Both the position numbers and the translations under genes were made by a program. Shown piece after piece: positions 58,456-64,000 of a stretch of 64,000 nt of DNA. The stretch is from Phoronis australis (taxonomy: Eukaryota > Phoronida > Phoronidae), in NCBI GenBank assembly GCA_002633005.1, contig NMRA01000113.1, forward strand, positions 10,797-74,796. Reading direction: 5' to 3'. The first letter of the stretch is position 1; the number at the start of each line of letters is the position of its first letter. The notes under the pieces are model-generated. The model did not search any database. It saw only the letters and a program-made list of their open reading frames with translations, and was not told the origin of the DNA.

Positions 58456-58611
58456 CTACACAAACCAATACCTGAAAAATTCACCAGATAAAACATCACG
58501 AAGTACATTAAGTGCACACTCTCTCAATTTCAACGCACAACTACAACAAACAGCCACAGGAGAATTTTGTTTACCAAAGAATAAAATTGCAGACTTCAAG
58601 ACAAGCGCCAT

Positions 58612-58881
58612 CTTCCGCCACAAATCGATTTTCCTAACAATCCGAATACATTATTATAAAAATGCTAAATTTTAAAAAATTGCCATTTTTATATTGAAAA
58701 AAATATTAATAGCTTTAAATTTAAAACAATAGTAACTCTAAAATACAGTTAACAATATACTAAACGTCGTTTATTTTGTAACTGCAATAGGATTGTAAGT
58801 TTTTAAGGGACACCTTTTGGTGGAAGACGAAACTAATAAGTTTTTAGCAACAGTTTCGTTAGGCAAACCGCTGTAATTAAA
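58612..58881. promoter_or_regulatory. Probable bidirectional promoter between TMX3 and PFDN4
   Basis: Candidate start codons of the two divergent genes lie at 58,609-58,611 (minus; context ggaagATGGcg) and 58,882 (plus; context ttaaaATGGca), only 270 bp apart. The interval is AT-rich with no clear TATA box. Both genes are housekeeping types, for which shared promoters are common. The boundary exons are inferred, hence moderate confidence. Confidence 0.45.
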
Positions 58882-58905
58882 ATGGCAAAAGTGACAGCAC
58901 AAACG
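58882..58905 (+). CDS. PFDN4: PFDN4 candidate exon 1
   Basis: Eight codons MAKVTAQT followed by gtactg, phase 0, compatible with the next exon. Its size fits the short non-conserved N-terminus of the family, but no homology can prove it. Confidence 0.45.
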
Positions 58906-61900
58906 GTACTGTATGCAATTTGATGATTGTGCGATACTACTACATTGTTATTTCAGAATCTGTAAGACCGGCCAGTGGATGGCTTCTGTCTTCATGACAG
59001 TAGGCCCCAATCACTGATTGAATCGGATCATCTGATGATGGAGTGACGATTGTGACGGATTGCATGTGTCTCTTGTCTTGACTCTTGAGTCTTGCACTTG
59101 ATTACAGTGACAATATTGACAACTCTCTGACACTGCTACCGGCACCGTTCTACTGTCGTACTGGGGCCAGTTGAGACGGTGGTACTGTCTAGTACTAACC
59201 ACCCAGCTAGCTGTGTAGCCTGTGTCATGTGTTGTGCTGTATCAGTATGAAGTCTGAAGATTATCGTCTAAAATGAATACAGCTAGGAACCACTGAATTA
59301 GGCAATTACATCGCCCTGTTTGCTACCTAACCGGCCAACCGATGGGCAACATGTTGCTTAGGAGCCACTGTGTGTTAAGCTCCAACCTTGAAATTTCAAA
59401 TTGCCTGAATAGTTCTGGCTCTGGTCGTCACCTCGTGGAAACCTTGGCTCAAATCAACATGTAGCGCTAACGACTGGCAGGGGGTGCACGCAAAATCTGG
59501 AAGCTAGACGGCACTCATCTTGCTCAATACAACTGATTAAGTAGAAAGCAATATAATAAATGCTATTCTCTTGCATGTAATTCCCCGGCTTTTTAAACAG
59601 AAAAGTCTGTTTTCGACTTACAAACATTACGCTCATGAAAGGCACATACGTCATTTGTGATGTATTCAGTCTGAAATTTGGTTTGCTAGGTTCAAAATTA
59701 TTAAAAGGTGTAACAAAGTGAGTCCAGTTCCGATAATTTGCTTAGTCTAAAATTTTGGTTTGCTAGGTTCAAAATCATAAAAAGGTGTAACGAAGTGAGA
59801 CCATTCTGATAACTTGTTGTGTCATTTGCATAACGGGAAGAAGAACAGTTTATTAAAGAATGGGCAAAAAAGAAACTGACCTTTAGGTGACACTATATTT
59901 CAAGGTTACGAAAGTCGAAGCATAAGGTTGCTCCACAACTGTTATTCACTGGTTCTCAGAATCAGTGCCAGTTGCATGATCATGAGACATTAAGATACAG
60001 AGAGCTTAAGCTTTTTAAGATTTACAAAGCTAGTGGTGATAAGTAATGTTTCTGATTCTTATATCTTTCTTTATGTGGGTGTCTGGCTGACATACACCTT
60101 ATTCACGCGGTCAGTTTAGTAGTGAGCCTCTTTTTAGGTTTAAAAAACACTGCATTTGAGACATAAATGTAATGAGGCATGCGAAAAAAATCACGCTTTG
60201 TGCTGTCACGGTGATAAAGCGCAGAATGCATTGTTTTTAAAACCTAAAAAGAGGCTCACTTTTAAAATGGCGACTGTGTGAATAAGGTGTATAGGTTTGA
60301 TTCCTGACTAGTAGGGATTGATTTGACTAAGCAATTACTTTAAAGATATGAGTACAACTGTTTTCCTGCTGACCAATGAGTTAAGTATTTCTTAACCAGT
60401 GCCAACTGTGTTTGACTTGATTGATTTATGTAGTCAACTCAAACACTGAATATTAGACTGACCTGGACCCTCTATAGTCTCCGTCTGATTTCATTTGATA
60501 TTAATCTTCCAAGATGAGAACGTTGTAGTTACAGTTTTGTAAGATCGTTTTATTTTCGTGTTGTGTGACTTAAGATTTTTTCATGAAAAACAATTTCTAA
60601 CGGCATTTTGGAGAACAGTGCATAAAGTATAGTATTTGAAAGTTTCATCTGAATTCGATCGACCATTTTTGAGATATAATCAATGTTGTGAAGTTATCCA
60701 AATTTGAACATTTTTCTGGGTTCTTACAAAACTTTAGCAAGTATAATTACGTGAGAGTGAGACGCAGTATGTGACTTCAGCCCACATCTGCTTTCTCAAA
60801 TGAAACTTTAGTGTGCATGGCCTGCTCCCTTACATAAATCCAAACATGGTGTAAAGTGTGTGTTGTGTTCTCGCGTCCAAATCTTCCATCTTGCGAATTC
60901 ACAAAACAACTATAGTTACACATTACTTTCACTTATTGATCATTACACTCTCATTTTTACTACAAAGGGGTAAAAATAAATACTACTATGCACCACTATT
61001 TTAAAATCATTGGTCTTGAAAAGCGGTCAAATCTCAGACCTTTTAAATATGGTTCATAATTTTGAACATGGCTCAAAACTTTTCAAACATGTTTCAAACT
61101 ATCCGAATAGGGCTCAGAACTTTTCAAACAAGTTTTAAATACTTTAATATAGGGAAAACACTGGTACATAAATTTTATCTGGGCCATAAAATATCACAAA
61201 CCATGATGTGTGCGGGAAATTTACTGATCAATAAAAAATCTTGAAACAAAAATTTACAGGTCCTGTGTTTTTGCATTAAAAATTTGAAATGTCATGATCA
61301 ATCATTGCCGAGTCACCGTTAGTCGTCTGTAAGTATAAGGCTGATGTTTGGAAACACCTTGCATAAAGTATGCAAAATAACTATATTCATTTCTATTGTG
61401 TTTTGGGGGGGGCGAAACTCTACTTCACAGTACATGTGTGTTTGGTACATATGTCTCAGCATGATGCCTGGTGCAATCACTTCTTGTACTAGTAGTTGTG
61501 TTATTTGTAGAATAGCTGACAGTTACATGGTGTAGCATGAATTGTTCACATGAGCTAGTGAAGATTGAGTTTGAATTCGTTTATTTTCAGGACAATGAAG
61601 TTCATATAACATATGAAGATCAACAGCAGATCAACACTTTTGCGAGGCACAATGCAAAGTTGAATGAATTGAATCAGGAGATGGAAGAGAAAAAGGTGCT
61701 GAATTGTTGTTGTTAACTTTTGTAGTATTGAATTTCAGTGTAACTTTGCTGTGGATTTCCAATTCATTTAAAGTTGCTGCACCTGAGTTTGGTGGATAAG
61801 AGGACTAAAGTAAAATTAAACTGAATTTCATATGGTTTATACGTCAAATCAAAGCACGATCTTTGATCTGGGTACAAAAAATTATCAAAGCCGCGTGACT

Positions 61901-63788
61901 TTGCTTCTGTAACAATAATTACGAACAATTTAATTGGGGCTCCCAGAAAATTTGATCTGCAATTATTGTTATAGAATACAAAGACATGCAGCCTTGAGAA
62001 ATTTTTGTACCGGTTTCAAAGATTTTGATTCATTTCAATGTATGACACGAAATACATTGTAATTTGAATTTTATCTGCTGTATTCACCAAACTGTGATCC
62101 AGTAACTTCAAGTATCAAACTGAAGGCTTTTTTCAAAACGCTGAAAGTGCAAATCATTCAGCATAGCTGAATGTTGTGAAAACGTATCTAGGCATTTGTA
62201 CATTATTTTTCAGTATTGTGAGCAGTTGACTTTGAATTAATTGTGAGCTCAAACAAAGTCAAATAATTGTTATTTTACACTCACTTTTTGAAATGGGTGA
62301 CTGTTCTCTTTGTATAATGGTGGTTTAACATTACAGAGTGTTTGTTTTTCAGAAAGAGTTACAGAATGCTGAAGATGCAGCCGATGAGATGGTTATAATG
62401 GATGAAGACAGTTTGATACCATATCCTTTAAAGATGTATTCCATGTCCGTAATGGGACAAAACATCAAGTTTTGGATATTCCCTATTATTTTATTATTAA
62501 TCCTGAAAGAGAAGCTAAAAATGGTAAATACCCCCAGAAATTTTCACCATCTACCCTTCTTGATGTCTTCCTGAGTTCATAATAGGTGGCGCTGTACACA
62601 AAATGTACTGAGTTTCTATCTGCCCTTCTCACAGTTCAGGGGTGATCTCTCTTTCCTGATCTGGATCGACTCTCTCAGCTTTCTTTTTAGATTATCGACC
62701 GTCGATGATAGTTAAACCCGACCAGTCAATGGTGTGGTTTTCTCTAGCTGTATGGTCTGTGATTGCAGATTTATTGAACTCGCTTAAAGAGGCTTTTCTA
62801 GTGGATCTGGTGAATAGTCACTGCCTCAGTCTCTTTCTGATGTTCCTTGAGGCGATATTTAAAATTCCTAGAAGTCTCGCCAATTTGTGTTTGATCACAG
62901 GAGGTGCAAGGTGTTTTGTAGACAACACCACTAGAGTCTTCAATGTTCCATTTATCCTTCGGATGTACCAACACACTGGGCAAGGTCGTGTGTGGCGGAG
63001 TGTTGGTACATCCGAGGGATAAACGAGTCACTAACCAGATGATTAACTTTTTGTGAAAGATCTTGGGTAATGATCAGACTCTAGTTATGGCAAAAGCGCT
63101 GTTGTTATCTGCATGTGTTGCTTTTAGCTGACACATTAAATTATGCTGCCTAGGCAAAGGTTGTGCACGATGAATGTTCCACCTCATCAATACTTTTTGC
63201 TTTCAAGCATACCTGACCATGTTTGGCTATTGAAACATTTTATTAAATGGAAATTTTGGATATAAGCAATATGATTTGGCTTATGCTCATATCAAAAAAT
63301 ACCTCGCTTGCTACTGACAGTGGTTATGCGTATTCTTTACAGATAGTTGGCAATAAATTTCATGTTCTGTTTTTGGAGCACTTAATGGATTTAGTCCAAC
63401 TGATTTCACGAAAGAACAGTATTAGGTTGGAACCATACTGCAGTGAATAACTCGAAGTATTTGATCATTGAAGAAAGTTAACACAAAATCCATCTGCTTT
63501 GAAATACTATTCTATTCGTGAACATTTTCCCTTTTATTAGGTTTTATACTTGCACTGTACCTTGTTGCCTTAACTTATTCTACTTATCAGATTGGGGAGG
63601 TATTTGTTAGTTGTACAGTGGATGAAGTGACTCAGTTGTTGGAGAAGGCCAAAGAATCTATTGCAGAGAATATCAAGGAACTTGAGAAGGATATTCAATC
63701 TAACAAGGATGTGTTACAAAACCTAAAAGTACAGCTATATGCTAAGTTTGGCAAGAATATCAACTTGGAGGCTGATGAGGACAGTTGA
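58882..63788 (+). CDS. PFDN4: Prefoldin subunit 4 (4 exons, about 140 aa)
   Basis: Exons 58,882-58,905 (candidate), 61,591-61,695, 62,353-62,448 and 63,591-63,788, all phase 0. Protein: MAKVTAQT, then DNEVHITYEDQQQINTFAR, a first helix (LNELNQEMEEKKKELQNAED), the beta-hairpin region (MDEDSLIPY; IGEVFVS), and a second helix ending LKVQLYAKFGKNINLEADED. This matches the beta-type prefoldin fold and the strongly conserved C-terminus of PFDN4 (about 134 aa). It is a subunit of the hexameric cytosolic chaperone delivering actin and tubulin to the CCT chaperonin. Exon 1 is a short inferred exon. The exon 3 donor (gtaatg) would leave an extra PLKMYSMS between IPY and IGEV that typical family members lack, so that boundary is doubtful. 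ATTAAA at 63,991 is a candidate poly(A) signal. Confidence 0.9.
59675..59815. repeat. About 79-bp tandem duplication
   Basis: tttggtttgctaggttcaaa followed by aaaggtgtaac and agtgag occurs at about 59,677 and 59,755. Confidence 0.85.
60095..60289. mobile_element. 195-bp fold-back MITE flanked by TA
   Basis: Arms begin caccttattcac and pair over about 70 bp, including gtgagcctctttttaggttt on both. TA dinucleotides flank both ends (60,093 and 60,290), as expected for Tc1/mariner-mobilised elements. No coding content. Confidence 0.8.
61591..61695 (+). CDS. PFDN4: PFDN4 exon 2
   Basis: 35 codons from DNEVHITYEDQQQINTF to QEMEEKK. Acceptor tttattttcag, donor gtgctg (weak), phase 0. Confidence 0.93.
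62353..62448 (+). CDS. PFDN4: PFDN4 exon 3 (3' boundary uncertain)
   Basis: Starts KELQNAEDAADEMVIMDEDS after acceptor gtttttcag. Conserved coding ends around IPY (about 62,423); the nearest in-phase GT is at 62,449. Confidence 0.8.
62640..63060 (-). pseudogene. Decayed Penelope-like element fragment (GIY-YIG endonuclease)
   Basis: The minus strand reads LVHPKDKWNIEDSSGVVYKT, then PCTSCDQTQIGETSRNF and YRLKEHQKE, the characteristic C-terminal GIY-YIG-type domain of Penelope-like retroelements. Here the usual VYIGET is QTQIGET, so a core tyrosine is lost. After a frameshift and stop (62,798) the next conserved block NKSAITDHTARENHTIDW follows in another frame and then meets a stop. No reverse transcriptase part is present. 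It lies in the last PFDN4 intron, antisense to the gene, and is not functional. Confidence 0.8.
63591..63788 (+). CDS. PFDN4: PFDN4 terminal exon
   Basis: 65 codons from IGEVFVSCTVDEVTQLLEKA to LEADEDS plus TGA. Acceptor cttatcag. Highly conserved C-terminal helix. Confidence 0.95.
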   Translation: MGEVFVSCTVDEVTQLLEKAKESIAENIKELEKDIQSNKDVLQNLKVQLYAKFGKNINLEADEDS

Positions 63789-64000
63789 ATTGACTTTTTA
63801 TCTAAATGTCTATTATGTACTGTAGTGTGAGTGTTTATGATATGAAGTGTGTTAAAGTCGTCATTTTGCACCTTTACTGTGTTGTGAGTCTCTTGGGGTG
63901 TGTCACTGCATGACCCATTCTGGCAGTTCGGCTATGTATCAAAAACGGCAATATTTAATTGAAACTGAACCAAGAAGCTAGTTGTTGCCATTAAACTGAG

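Larger units (their letters stand above)
58906..61590. other. PFDN4 intron 1
   Basis: No gene recognised. Contains a ~79-bp tandem duplication at about 59,675 and the TA-flanked MITE at 60,095. Confidence 0.5.

Noticed and set aside
1-64000. CRISPR arrays, bacterial operons, rRNA or tRNA genes
   Set aside because: The regular repeats found are ordinary minisatellites without unique spacers, and no structured RNA gene was recognised; the window is eukaryotic.

Overview
The window is eukaryotic nuclear DNA from an invertebrate animal, with multi-exon genes bounded by GT-AG introns, large introns, dense fold-back transposon remnants and minisatellites. The species cannot be fixed from the sequence. 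Angiopoietin-like fibrinogen-domain, prefoldin, TMX3-like and TRPV-like genes, plus a frequent TAGGCCTA palindrome, fit a marine invertebrate (deuterostome or lophotrochozoan). That is inference.

Left half (1-35,480): a cluster of single-exon TRP-family channel genes of the TRPV/TRPV-like type. Four close paralogues form two head-to-head pairs. The first pair is 1-1514 on minus (cut by the window edge) and 4791-6668 on plus. The second pair is 21,978-23,843 on minus and 26,517-28,394 on plus. The pairs and their non-coding flanks belong to a segmental duplication of at least 13 kb (about 1-12,735 against about 22,330-35,480). The copies now differ by indels: a ~600 bp deletion in a THAP/P-element-like fold-back, a ~1 kb indel behind the plus-strand gene, a 401 bp MITE present only in copy 2, and different TATG microsatellite lengths. 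A fifth, much more divergent intronless channel gene (15,790-17,649, minus) lies between the units. A 1020-bp-offset direct repeat whose junction is a single N (12,736) is suspicious for a misjoined assembly.

Right half (36,000-64,000): a TMX3-like ER thioredoxin/PDI gene runs on the minus strand. Twelve exons with matching splice phases were reconstructed from 58,455 down to the stop at 36,027. Its largest intron (42,298-51,062) hosts, on the opposite strand, a two-exon secreted angiopoietin-like protein (44,448-47,447: signal peptide, coiled coil, fibrinogen C-terminal domain). Just beyond the TMX3 5' end, a prefoldin subunit 4 gene starts on the plus strand and ends at 63,788. The two probably share a bidirectional promoter of about 270 bp. 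A decayed Penelope-like GIY-YIG endonuclease fragment sits in the last PFDN4 intron.

The rest is intergenic or intronic DNA with MITE-like inverted repeats, minisatellites and no gene I can support. No rRNA, tRNA or CRISPR was recognised. All family assignments come from reading motifs; no database search was run.
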